From a virus, in the IMG/VR virus record IMGVR_UViG_3300010368_000090, positions 1-26,397 of that record: a stretch of DNA of 26,397 nt, one strand, 5' to 3'. Positions 1 through 7,820 of the stretch are shown here, piece by piece. The notes under the pieces are model-generated. The model was not told the DNA's origin. It saw only the letters and a list, made by a program, of their open reading frames with translations, and searched no databases. The position numbers were made by a program, and so were the translations under genes. Position 1 is the first letter of the stretch, and the number at the start of each line of letters is the position of its first letter.

Positions 1-1
1 T

Positions 2-361
2 ACTAGGAAGCTCTCAGGCTCCGAAAGAGAGCTAGGTGGCATACCTAACTCATCTGAGGCTGTTAAACAGGCTCACGCAGCCGCTATTGAGACTTTTATA
101 GAAAAATATGTAGGACTTGATATTGATGGCACATATAGATCCCCTGATGAGATGGGTACAATGTATTTTAGTAAGACACTTCAGGATTGGGCTAGGTTTG
201 ATATAAACAATAGGACTAAATTTGATGCCTCAATAAGCTCAGGATTAGCTATAATGGCTAACCAGCAGCACCTATATAAAAACGTTAAAAAAGAGTCCAA
301 AATAAGCATTAACTTTGCAAGATATAATAATAACGGAATATCTAGTAAATTAATTAGATGA
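2..361 (+). CDS. Terminase large subunit, C-terminal end (partial)
   Basis: The frame is open from base 2 to the TGA at 359-361, so this is the last 119 residues of a protein that starts outside the window. Large terminases are packaging motors with an N-terminal ATPase and a C-terminal nuclease that cuts concatemeric DNA. The readable part contains a conserved-looking block around KFDASISSGLAIM (Asp codon at 224-226). It lies where the last acidic metal ligand of the nuclease domain is expected, but I cannot prove that without the rest of the protein. The main support is position: in crAss-like and many other phages the terminase gene lies directly before the portal gene. Here the stop overlaps the portal start by ATGA, which suggests translational coupling. 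A possible internal ATG at 152 is not the real start, because the frame continues upstream. Confidence 0.62.
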   Translation, partial: TRKLSGSERELGGIPNSSEAVKQAHAAAIETFIEKYVGLDIDGTYRSPDEMGTMYFSKTLQDWARFDINNRTKFDASISSGLAIMANQQHLYKNVKKESKISINFARYNNNGISSKLIR

Positions 362-2778
362 AAGAGATAAATATATCTATTAACCCATCTTCTTTTCCAA
401 GTCAATATGTTCCTGATTCTATAAAGAAAACCAATGAATTTGGTCTTAAGATAGGTCAGGCGATTCAGTATGAATGGTTCAGAAAAGACAATGGAGGTTC
501 TAAGTTTTACGATCAATGGGATTCTTTCCATAAATTAAGGCTTTACGCAAGAGCAGAGCAATCTGTAGGAAAATACAAAAACGAATTATCAATAGATGGT
601 GATTTGTCACACTTGAATTTGGATTGGACACCTGTGCCTATTATACCTAAGTTTATAGATATAGTAGTTAACGGAATGTCTGATAGATTATTCGATGTAA
701 AGGCATACGCACAAGATGCATTATCTGCTGATAACAGGAATAAGTACCAAGAAAACCTTGAGGCTGATATGGTTTCAAAGGATTTATTAAGTCAAATAAA
801 GGAGGATTTTAATGTTGATGCATTCAATACTAATCCTGACGATTTACCAGAGAATGATGATGAGCTTTCATTGCATATGCAGTTGAGCTATAAGTCATCA
901 ATAGAGTTAGCTCAAGAGGCAGTAATAAATACTGTTTTATCTGAGAATAATTATGAAGATACACGGAAAAGAGTAATATACGATTTAACAACTTTAGGGA
1001 TTGGAATTGTTAAGCATGAATTCCTGCCAGGCGCTGGTGTTGTCGCTAAGTATGTAGATCCTGCTAATGTGGTATATAGCTATACAGAAGATCCAAACTT
1101 TAAGGATTGCTTCTACTGGGGTGAGGTGAAAACAGTGCCTATAAATGAGGTACTTAAAATAGACCCAGACTTAACGAAAGATGACCTAGAGAAGATTTCT
1201 CAATCAAGCTCACAGTGGCATGATCATTTTAACGCTACTCAGTTTTATAATAACTCATTATTCAATAATGACACGGTTACATTACTATACTATAACTACA
1301 AGACCACTAAGAAGTTTGTTTACAAGCAGAAAGGTGAGAAAGTAATACAAAAAGACGATGAGTTTAATCCTCCAGCAGAAATGATGGAAGAGAGAGGATT
1401 TCAGAAAGTAGAAAAAAATATAGATGTTTGGTATGAGGGTGTTATGGTCATGGGGACAAATATAATACTTAAATGGGATATGTCTGAGAACATGGTGAGA
1501 CCTAAGTCTGCCTCTCAACATGCTACACCAAATTATATCGCATGTGCTCCTAGAATGTATAAAGGTAAGATAGAATCCACATTAAGACGTATGATTCCGT
1601 TTGCTGATCTTATACAGATGACACACATGAAACTTCAACAAGTTATACAAAGGGTTGTACCTGATGGTGTGTTTATAGATGCCGATGGTCTTAATGAAGT
1701 TGATCTAGGTAATGGATCTGCTTATAACCCAGAGGACGCACTAAGGTTGTACTTCCAGACAGGTAGTGTAATAGGGAGAAGTTTTACTGGAGATGGAGAC
1801 TTTAACAATGCAAGAGTTCCTATTCAGGAGTTAGCTAAAAACTCAGCTCAAGGTAAAATAGCTAGTTTAATAGGTAGTTATAATCATTACCTGCAAATGC
1901 TTAGGGATGTTACGGGATTAAATGAAGCAAGAGATGGCTCTATGCCAGATCCAAACTCATTGGTCGGGTTACAGAAAATGGCAGCATTAAATAGTAATAC
2001 AGCAACAAGACACATATTAGACGCTAGTTTAGATGTGAGTAGAGATTTAGCTGTAGCATTGACGTCTAGAATATCTGATGCTTTAGAGTACTACCCTTAC
2101 AAAGATGAGTTTGTTATGCAGATTGGTAAGTATAACGTAGATTTACTTAACGATATAAAGGATTTGCATATATATGACTTTGGTATATTTATAGAAATGG
2201 CTCCAGATGAAGAAGAGAAACAGCAGTTAGAGGCAAACATACAGGTTGCGCTATCTAGAGACTCTATTGATCTTGATGACGCTATTGATATAAGAGAGGT
2301 TAGGGATACTAAACTGGCTAATCAATTACTTAAGGTTAAGCGAAAGAGAAAAGAAAAACAAAGGCAAGATTATGAGATGCAGAAAATGCAGTCTCAACAA
2401 CAGGCACAGATGCAGTCACAACAAATGGCGGCACAAGCAGCGGCACAAAAGCTTCAGATGGAGACTCAATCAGAGATGCAGATTGCGCAAGCAAAGGCAG
2501 GATTTGATATTGAGAGAATGCGTGGAGAGGCTCAAATAAAGTCCGAGTTAATGAAGCTTGAGTTTGACTTAAACATGCAATTAAAAGGTGTTGAAGTTAA
2601 AGCATTAAGTGACAGAGAGGATATTAAGGAGAAATCTAAAGCTGATAGAATAAGTAAACAAAACACACAGCAATCTAAATTAATAGAACAAAGAAAGAAG
2701 GATTTACCTCCAATAAACTTTGAATCAAATGAGGATACGCTGGATGGTTTTGACCTAGCGGAGTTTGAACCTCGCTAA
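358..2778 (+). CDS. Portal protein, crAss-like/P22-like
   Basis: 806 residues, the usual size for crAss-like portals. The portal is the dodecameric ring at one capsid vertex through which DNA enters and leaves; it docks the terminase during packaging and the ring and tail proteins afterwards. The N-terminal part (about 60-330) holds conserved-looking stretches such as VPIIPKFIDIVVNGMSDR and TTLGIGIVKHEFLPGAG, followed by the alpha/beta body. Residues about 666-750 are a long Gln/Met/Ala-rich, probably coiled-coil segment, as expected for the C-terminal helical barrel that extends into the capsid in P22-type portals. The start ATG at 358 overlaps the terminase stop and has no Shine-Dalgarno sequence. 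The gene ends with TAA at 2776-2778, followed by a 49-base gap that carries a promoter for the scaffold. The role is inferred from length, domain pattern and gene order. Confidence 0.88.
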   Translation: MKEINISINPSSFPSQYVPDSIKKTNEFGLKIGQAIQYEWFRKDNGGSKFYDQWDSFHKLRLYARAEQSVGKYKNELSIDGDLSHLNLDWTPVPIIPKFIDIVVNGMSDRLFDVKAYAQDALSADNRNKYQENLEADMVSKDLLSQIKEDFNVDAFNTNPDDLPENDDELSLHMQLSYKSSIELAQEAVINTVLSENNYEDTRKRVIYDLTTLGIGIVKHEFLPGAGVVAKYVDPANVVYSYTEDPNFKDCFYWGEVKTVPINEVLKIDPDLTKDDLEKISQSSSQWHDHFNATQFYNNSLFNNDTVTLLYYNYKTTKKFVYKQKGEKVIQKDDEFNPPAEMMEERGFQKVEKNIDVWYEGVMVMGTNIILKWDMSENMVRPKSASQHATPNYIACAPRMYKGKIESTLRRMIPFADLIQMTHMKLQQVIQRVVPDGVFIDADGLNEVDLGNGSAYNPEDALRLYFQTGSVIGRSFTGDGDFNNARVPIQELAKNSAQGKIASLIGSYNHYLQMLRDVTGLNEARDGSMPDPNSLVGLQKMAALNSNTATRHILDASLDVSRDLAVALTSRISDALEYYPYKDEFVMQIGKYNVDLLNDIKDLHIYDFGIFIEMAPDEEEKQQLEANIQVALSRDSIDLDDAIDIREVRDTKLANQLLKVKRKRKEKQRQDYEMQKMQSQQQAQMQSQQMAAQAAAQKLQMETQSEMQIAQAKAGFDIERMRGEAQIKSELMKLEFDLNMQLKGVEVKALSDREDIKEKSKADRISKQNTQQSKLIEQRKKDLPPINFESNEDTLDGFDLAEFEPR

Positions 2779-2799
2779 TAAATTAAATTAAATAATACG

Positions 2800-2807
2800 T
2801 ATTTTTG
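2800..2807 (+). promoter_or_regulatory. Bacteroidota-type -7 promoter element (TATTTTTG)
   Basis: TATTTTTG matches the TAnnTTTG element read by the main sigma factor of Bacteroidota. It lies in the 49-base gap between portal and scaffold, 20 bases before the scaffold ATG. I see no clear TTG-type -33 element at the usual distance; the upstream sequence is an A/T stretch. It would let scaffold and capsid protein be made in excess over terminase and portal. Confidence 0.6.
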
Positions 2808-2827
2808 CGTCATAAATTAAATCAAAT

Positions 2828-3910
2828 ATGGAATTAAAAGTAAAAGCGGTCCCCGGACCAGATGAAAAGTCTGTACAAGAAGTTGAAGAAACTTTATTAG
2901 AACAGCACGAAGAGACTATTACAGATGTTGAAGAACAAGCTGTAGAAGAAGAAGTTACTGCTGACGAAGAGGTTGTCAGTGAAGCCGAAGAATTTGGCGA
3001 AGAGGACGTTCTTTCATTTATTAAGAGTAAATATAACAAAGACATTAAATCTGTTGACGATTTGTTTTCTAATGAAACACAGGGGTTACCAGAGGATGTG
3101 TCTGCGTTCTTAAATTATAAAAAAGAAACTGGACGAGGTATTAGTGATTTTATGAAGCTACAGGCTGATTTTGATCAAATGAAACCAGATCAGTTATTGC
3201 GTGATTATTATGCTTCAACAGAGGAGGATCTTGATTCAGAAGATATTGAATATCTTATGAGTGAGAAGTTTTCTTATGATGATGAGCTAGATGATGAATC
3301 AGAGGTTAAGCAGAAGAAGATCGCAAAAAAAAGAGAACTTGCTAAGGCAAAGAAATATTTTAACGAATTGAAGGAGACGTACAAGGTTCCGGTTGAGTCA
3401 ACTGGTGTTCCTGTCAATGATAATGAGTTAGAGTCTTACAACGCTTACAAGGAGTATATATCACAATCGCAAAATGTTCAAGAGGAGAATCAAAAGCGCT
3501 CTGAGTATTTTCAGAAAAAAACAGAAGAATTGTTCAACGATGAATTCAAAGGTTTTGAATTTAAAGTCGGAGACCAAAAGATGAGTTTTAGTCCTGGAGA
3601 TACAGTCGAAGTGAAGAAAGTTCAGTCTGACGTAAACAACTTTATATCTAGATACCTAGATGACCAAGGTGTTATCAAAGACGCAGCAGGATATCACAAG
3701 GCATTATCAGCAGCGATGAACCCTGATAAGTTAGCTGAGTTTTTCTATGAGAAAGGCAAGGCTGATGCTGTTGGAGATGTTTCGAGACAATCAAAAAATA
3801 TAAACATGGATGTCAGACAAACACCTCAACAACTAAAAGACAACTCAGGATTCAAGATTCGAGCCGTAGATCAAAGCAGCGGGCGTGGTTTAAAAATTAA
3901 AAAACGTTAA
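2828..3910 (+). CDS. Putative capsid scaffolding protein
   Basis: 360 residues between portal and major capsid protein, the classic place for a scaffold. Residues 1-65 are extremely acidic, with many Glu and hardly any aromatic residues. A helical, charged region follows, including about 150-190 where KQKKIAKKRELAKAKKYF is strongly basic and probably coiled. The C-terminus ends in the basic stretch GRGLKIKKR. An acidic, elongated helical protein with a basic C-terminal tail that binds the capsid shell is the normal scaffold design. Residues 64-80 (FIKSKYNKDIKSVDDLF) resemble a motif repeated at the N-terminus of the 2168-residue cargo protein. The ATG at 2828 follows the A/T leader AAATTAAATCAA and the promoter at 2800. 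No protease gene is visible nearby, so whether the scaffold is cleaved is unknown. Function comes from position and composition, not from a recognised domain. Confidence 0.68.
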   Translation: MELKVKAVPGPDEKSVQEVEETLLEQHEETITDVEEQAVEEEVTADEEVVSEAEEFGEEDVLSFIKSKYNKDIKSVDDLFSNETQGLPEDVSAFLNYKKETGRGISDFMKLQADFDQMKPDQLLRDYYASTEEDLDSEDIEYLMSEKFSYDDELDDESEVKQKKIAKKRELAKAKKYFNELKETYKVPVESTGVPVNDNELESYNAYKEYISQSQNVQEENQKRSEYFQKKTEELFNDEFKGFEFKVGDQKMSFSPGDTVEVKKVQSDVNNFISRYLDDQGVIKDAAGYHKALSAAMNPDKLAEFFYEKGKADAVGDVSRQSKNINMDVRQTPQQLKDNSGFKIRAVDQSSGRGLKIKKR

Positions 3911-3931
3911 ACATTAAAAAAAACAAAAATT

Positions 3932-5323
3932 ATGGCACTTACAGTGAACCCAACTCCTGGATATAGCTTACAACCGACTCCATCGCAAGTAGCAACTCCT
4001 GGATCTTACATTTCAGATTTTGACTTCTTAAGTCAATATCTACCTGATACGCACGAAGCAGAATTCGAGCGTTACGGAAACCGATCAGTCTCTTCTTTCT
4101 TACGTTTAGTAGGAGCTGAGATGCCTTCTAACTCTGACTTAATTAAGTGGTCTGAGCAAGGAAGATTACACATTAAATATACAAACGTAACAAGCGCTGG
4201 CGCTGCAACAGATGACACAGCTATCTTTACTATTGCTGATGCTGGAATTACAGCTGCTGCTGTTAGAGTAGGACAAACAGTTATGATCTCTGATAATACT
4301 GCTGCTTCTACATTAAACAACAAAGGTATTGTAACTGCGGTTAGCGGACTTACTTTTACTGTTGCTTTTTACGAGGCAGGTGGTCAAGAGAACTACGCAG
4401 GATCAGTTACTGTATTCATTTACGGTTCTGAATTCAAGAAAGGATCTAACGGCATGGATGGTGCTTTAGAAGCTGAGAGCGAAATTTTCGAGAACTCTCC
4501 AATCATCATCAAAGATAAGTACACTGTATCTGGATCAGATATGGCACAAATCGGATGGGTTGAAGTAACAACTGAGAATGGAGCAAGCGGATACTTATGG
4601 TACTTAAAGTCTGAGCACGAAACTCGTCTACGTTTTGAAGATTACTTAGAGACAGCTATGATTGAAGCAGTACCTGCTGAGGCTGGTTCTGGAGCGATTG
4701 CTGCTACTGGAGATTTAGGAAACAAAGGATCTGAAGGTCTTTTATATGTACTAGAAAACAGAGGAAACGTTGCCGCTGGAGCTTTAGCTGATTTAACTGA
4801 ATGGGACGCAGTTGTTGCTCGTTTAGATAAGCAAGGTGCTATCGAAGAGAATGTATTATTTGTTGATAGAACTTTCTCTTTTGAGATTGACAATATGTTA
4901 GCTTCACAAAACAACTTTGGTTCTTCAGGAGCTTCTTTTGGTTTGTTTGACAACGATACAGACATGGCTCTAAACTTAGGTTTCTCTGGTTTCCGTAGAG
5001 GATATGACTTCTATAAGTCTGACTGGAAATACTTAAACGATGCTACTATGCGTGGTGGAATTGTAGGTGGAGCTATCAATGGTGTATTAGTTCCTGCTGG
5101 ATCTACTTCAGTATATGATCAAGTTTTAGGTAAAAACGCTAAGAGACCATTCTTACACGTACGTTACCGAGCTTCTGAAGCTGAAGATCGTAAGATGAAA
5201 TCATGGGTTGTTGGTTCAGCTGGTGGTGCATCAAATAGCGATAAAGATGCTATGGAAGTACACTTCTTATCTGAGAGAGCTCTTTGTACTTTAGGTGCAA
5301 ATAACTTCTTCTTATTTAAGTAG
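3932..5323 (+). CDS. Major capsid protein, HK97 fold expected
   Basis: 463 residues, directly after the scaffold and within the range of crAss-like capsid proteins. It forms the icosahedral shell. The N-terminal arm (MALTVNPTPGYSLQPTPS onwards) is Pro/Gly-rich. Residues about 90-170 look like an inserted beta-rich domain, with alternating Val/Ile/Thr strands and glycines. The rest is the probable HK97 body, ending near LSERALCTLGANNFFLFK. Codon use differs from neighbouring genes: GCT, GGA, TTA, TAC and AAC are strongly preferred, as expected for the most highly expressed virion gene. The gap to the scaffold is 21 bases of A-rich leader with no Shine-Dalgarno sequence. A strong hairpin terminator follows the TAG at 5321-5323. 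The capsid role rests on position, size, codon bias and family resemblance. Confidence 0.85.
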   Translation: MALTVNPTPGYSLQPTPSQVATPGSYISDFDFLSQYLPDTHEAEFERYGNRSVSSFLRLVGAEMPSNSDLIKWSEQGRLHIKYTNVTSAGAATDDTAIFTIADAGITAAAVRVGQTVMISDNTAASTLNNKGIVTAVSGLTFTVAFYEAGGQENYAGSVTVFIYGSEFKKGSNGMDGALEAESEIFENSPIIIKDKYTVSGSDMAQIGWVEVTTENGASGYLWYLKSEHETRLRFEDYLETAMIEAVPAEAGSGAIAATGDLGNKGSEGLLYVLENRGNVAAGALADLTEWDAVVARLDKQGAIEENVLFVDRTFSFEIDNMLASQNNFGSSGASFGLFDNDTDMALNLGFSGFRRGYDFYKSDWKYLNDATMRGGIVGGAINGVLVPAGSTSVYDQVLGKNAKRPFLHVRYRASEAEDRKMKSWVVGSAGGASNSDKDAMEVHFLSERALCTLGANNFFLFK

Positions 5324-5336
5324 GATCAAACAATAA

Positions 5337-5368
5337 GGAGGGACCGCAATAAGCGGTCTCTCTTTTTT
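5337..5368 (+). terminator. Rho-independent terminator after the capsid gene
   Basis: GACCGC (5342-5347) pairs with GCGGTC (5353-5358) around the loop AATAA. The stem continues outward with GGAGG against TCTCT, including G-T pairs, and six T residues follow (5363-5368). It begins 13 bases after the capsid stop and should end or strongly reduce transcription there. No TAnnTTTG element follows before the next gene, so that gene probably depends on read-through. Confidence 0.85.
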
Positions 5369-5390
5369 ATAAACTTTAAATTAAATTAAA

Positions 5391-6134
5391 ATGAAAAAAC
5401 AAGCAGTCCTTAAGGACAGAACTTACCGATTACTAGGGGCAACCGCTCCATTAAGTTATTCACTTAACACAAGAAATTCAAGAAGAAAGCCATTGCTACA
5501 CTTTGACGGACAGTCAAATAGAGCCCTAAGGTATGCTTCAAACCAACAAACCCCATTTGAAGATAATCAGGATGGCAATGCTATTTTAGAGCCTGTTGTA
5601 TTTGAGAGAGGTATGTTGAATGTATCAAGAACAAATCCAGTACTACAGGAATTCTTATCACTACACCCAGGGAATGGAACAATATTCGTAGAGGTTGATG
5701 GAGAGAAAGATGCCAGCATCCAAGTTGAGGATTTAGATTATCAGTTAGAGGCACAAATTCAGGCCCGTGATTTAGGTATCGAAATGCTAGAAACAATTGG
5801 GCGAGTGGTATTATCTCTAAACATAGATAAGATGTCTACAGCTGAGTTAAAGAGAGACGTTAGGCTATACGCTAAGAACGATCCTCAAGACTTCTTAGAT
5901 ACACTTAATGATCCTATGCTTAAGATGCAAAACTTAGCATCTAAGTTAGTTGATCAAAAAATATTAATATTAAAAAACAGTGGCAAAGACATCTACTTCA
6001 ATATTAAAGGAAACAAAACGAAGCTGATAAGTATTCCGTTCGGACAGAACGCTATTTATACATTAGCTACATTCTTCCAAACAGATGACGGTATTGAGGT
6101 CATGACAATGCTAGAAAATAAGTTAGAAGACTAA
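5391..6134 (+). CDS. Conserved phage protein of unknown function, probable virion component
   Basis: 247 residues. I do not recognise a named family. The N-terminal half contains striking conserved-looking stretches (RNSRRKPLLHFDG, NRALRYASNQQTPFEDNQDG, LQEFLSLHPGNG). This style is shared by proteins next to capsid genes in other Bacteroidota and marine phages, where they are usually listed as structural or left unnamed. The C-terminal half is helical, with charged residues around 130-190 (TAELKRDVRLYAKNDPQDF). No signal peptide or membrane segment is seen. The ATG at 5391 follows the leader AAATTAAATTAAA, and the gene sits alone between two terminators (5337-5368 and 6145-6178). It may therefore be expressed at a lower level than the capsid protein, by read-through. 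A head-decoration, head-completion or packaging role is possible; none can be preferred from the sequence. Confidence 0.6.
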   Translation: MKKQAVLKDRTYRLLGATAPLSYSLNTRNSRRKPLLHFDGQSNRALRYASNQQTPFEDNQDGNAILEPVVFERGMLNVSRTNPVLQEFLSLHPGNGTIFVEVDGEKDASIQVEDLDYQLEAQIQARDLGIEMLETIGRVVLSLNIDKMSTAELKRDVRLYAKNDPQDFLDTLNDPMLKMQNLASKLVDQKILILKNSGKDIYFNIKGNKTKLISIPFGQNAIYTLATFFQTDDGIEVMTMLENKLED

Positions 6135-6144
6135 CACAATCAAT

Positions 6145-6178
6145 AAGCCCTCCATTATCGGAGGGTTTATTTTTTTTT
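6145..6178 (+). terminator. Rho-independent terminator before the tail operon
   Basis: CCCTCC (6148-6153) pairs with GGAGGG (6160-6165) around ATTATC. The stem extends with AAG against TTT, and a T-rich tract with an uninterrupted run of T at 6171-6178 follows. It closes the head-gene unit 10 bases after the stop at 6134. A new promoter follows almost immediately. Confidence 0.88.
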
Positions 6179-6181
6179 AAG

Positions 6182-6189
6182 TATCTTTG
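6182..6189 (+). promoter_or_regulatory. Bacteroidota-type -7 promoter element (TATCTTTG) for tail genes
   Basis: TATCTTTG matches TAnnTTTG and lies between the terminator at 6145-6178 and the ATG at 6206. With a start site a few bases downstream, the leader would be only about 11-13 bases. It should drive the ring, tail and possibly cargo genes as a unit separate from the head genes. The region upstream is the T tract of the terminator, with no clear -33 element. Confidence 0.68.
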
Positions 6190-6205
6190 CGTAAATTATT
6201 ACAAG

Positions 6206-6898
6206 ATGATAAACAGCGTAAGAAACACTGTACTTGCGGTTGCTAATAAACAAAATTTCGGGTATATCACACCGGCAGATTTTAACTTATATGCAAAGCA
6301 GGCACAACTAGACTTGTTTGAGGATTACTTTTACAGTTACTCTCAACAGTTATATAAACAAAATGCAAGACGTTCAGGAAGTGGTTATGCAGATATAGTA
6401 AAAGGACTAGAGGAAGTTATAGATTCATTCTCAGTTATAAGTACCCCATCTTCTGCAAGCGCACCAATATATCCATTGCCACAAGATTATTATCTAATAA
6501 ACTCAGTTAGGTATGGAACTAGAGAGGTTGAGCGTGTATCAAACAATAAAATAATACAGCTCTCATCTTCAAATTTAACAGCTCCTAATGCAACATTCCC
6601 GGCCTATGTATTAAATGGGAATGATATAACGGTATATCCAGATACAATATTAACAGGGATCACATTACAATATATAAGAAAACCTTTAGATCCTAAGTGG
6701 ACCTATGCTACTCTTTCTGGTGGTGAACCAGTATTCGATCAGGGTAGATCTGATTATCAAGACTTTGAGTTACCAGAGTCTGATGAACCATCTTTGGTTG
6801 CTAAGATACTTCAGTATGCCGGTATATCTATAAGAGAGAAAGATGTTTACCAATTTGGCGTAAACGAGGAGACCATAGAACAACAAACACAACAGTAA
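6206..6898 (+). CDS. Head-tail ring/adaptor protein
   Basis: 230 residues. The N-terminus (MINSVRNTVLAVANKQNFGY followed by ITPADFNLYAKQAQLDLFEDYF) is typical of a protein family found between capsid and tail-tube genes in crAss-like and other Bacteroidota phages. Members are thought to form a ring below the portal. The first 60 residues are helical; the remainder (residues about 85-170) looks beta-rich, and the C-terminal tail is acidic and Gln-rich. The next gene begins 3 bases after its stop, so the two are probably co-translated and may form neighbouring rings of the connector. The start ATG at 6206 follows a promoter at close range and has no Shine-Dalgarno sequence. Virion function is inferred from family flavour and context; which ring it forms cannot be told here. 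Confidence 0.68.
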   Translation: MINSVRNTVLAVANKQNFGYITPADFNLYAKQAQLDLFEDYFYSYSQQLYKQNARRSGSGYADIVKGLEEVIDSFSVISTPSSASAPIYPLPQDYYLINSVRYGTREVERVSNNKIIQLSSSNLTAPNATFPAYVLNGNDITVYPDTILTGITLQYIRKPLDPKWTYATLSGGEPVFDQGRSDYQDFELPESDEPSLVAKILQYAGISIREKDVYQFGVNEETIEQQTQQ

Positions 6899-6901
6899 GA
6901 C

Positions 6902-7819
6902 ATGGCATATATAACAGGATATCAGTACTACGAGAACTCAGGTAATAATTGGGAAGAAGACAATTGGGGTAGTTACCAATACGTGAACTTAATTGACATT
7001 GTAAACAACTTCATGCTAATGTATGTTGGGAATGATAAATTAATAAACAACGTTGAACGATATAACGTATTATTTCACGCCAAGCGTGGTTTACAGGAGT
7101 TGAACTACGATGCAATGAAAGAAACAAAGATCGTTGAGCTTACAGTTTGTGACAACTTAAGAGTGGTCCTGCCTCCAGATTTCGTAAACTGGGTCAGAAT
7201 CTCTCTATACAAGGATGGAATATTGAGGCCTCTTTCTGAGAATATACAAACAAATTTTGCTAAAAGTTACCTACAAGACAATGATTGCCGTGTTCTTTTT
7301 GATGAGGATGGAGGCGTGTTAATAGGTACATCTACTTTAGATGGAGATAGAATAGACGGCATCCAGAAAACACCTTACCTAGGCGATGGCAAGATGCACG
7401 GAAGAATGGGCTACAACATAGACGGTAATTGGGTCTTTGATATGCCACTAGGGGGGAGAATGGGTTTAAACACTGAGACAGCAAATACAAACCCAACGTT
7501 TAAGGTTGACAAGAAAAGTGGTGTCATAAACTTCAGCTCTCACATGGCAGATCAAGCCATTGTTATAGAGTATGTTTCTGATGGAATGGAAAATGGAGAT
7601 GATTCCAAAGTAAATGTCAATAAACTTTTTGAAGAATTTATATATGCTTACATAAGATATTCAATACTTAGCAGTAAGTTTGGAATTCAGGAATACATAG
7701 TAAACAGGGCTAGAAAAGAAAAATCAGCACTATTAAGAAATGCTAAGCTAAGATTAAGCAATATTCACCCAGGTAGACTACTTATGAATTTAAGAGGTCA
7801 AAATAAATGGATAAAATAG
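6902..7819 (+). CDS. Tail tubular / ring protein (P22 gp4- or T7 gp11-like)
   Basis: 305 residues in the position of the crAss-like tail tubular protein, just before the giant stabilisation protein. The N-terminus has an aromatic, acidic segment, then a helical part about 30-80 (DIVNNFMLMYVGND, HAKRGLQELNYDAMKE). A beta region follows with LRVVLPPDFVNWVRISLYKD, a pattern seen in this adaptor family. In short-tailed phages such proteins form the ring that joins portal to tail tip. A Gly-rich central loop (GRMGYN...GGRMGLN, about 165-195) may be flexible. The stop TAG at 7817-7819 is followed after one base by the ATG of the next gene, which indicates translational coupling. The role is inferred from context and motif style. 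Confidence 0.72.
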   Translation: MAYITGYQYYENSGNNWEEDNWGSYQYVNLIDIVNNFMLMYVGNDKLINNVERYNVLFHAKRGLQELNYDAMKETKIVELTVCDNLRVVLPPDFVNWVRISLYKDGILRPLSENIQTNFAKSYLQDNDCRVLFDEDGGVLIGTSTLDGDRIDGIQKTPYLGDGKMHGRMGYNIDGNWVFDMPLGGRMGLNTETANTNPTFKVDKKSGVINFSSHMADQAIVIEYVSDGMENGDDSKVNVNKLFEEFIYAYIRYSILSSKFGIQEYIVNRARKEKSALLRNAKLRLSNIHPGRLLMNLRGQNKWIK

Positions 7820-7820
7820 A

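Noticed and set aside
152-361. A separate 69-residue gene starting at ATG 152
   Set aside because: The frame is open to the left edge of the window, so it is the end of the larger terminase gene.
2788-3045. Ser/Thr-rich 85-residue frame on the - strand
   Set aside because: It is the mirror of the Glu-rich N-terminus of the scaffold gene; GAA/GAG repeats read as TTC/CTC and Ser codons on the other strand.
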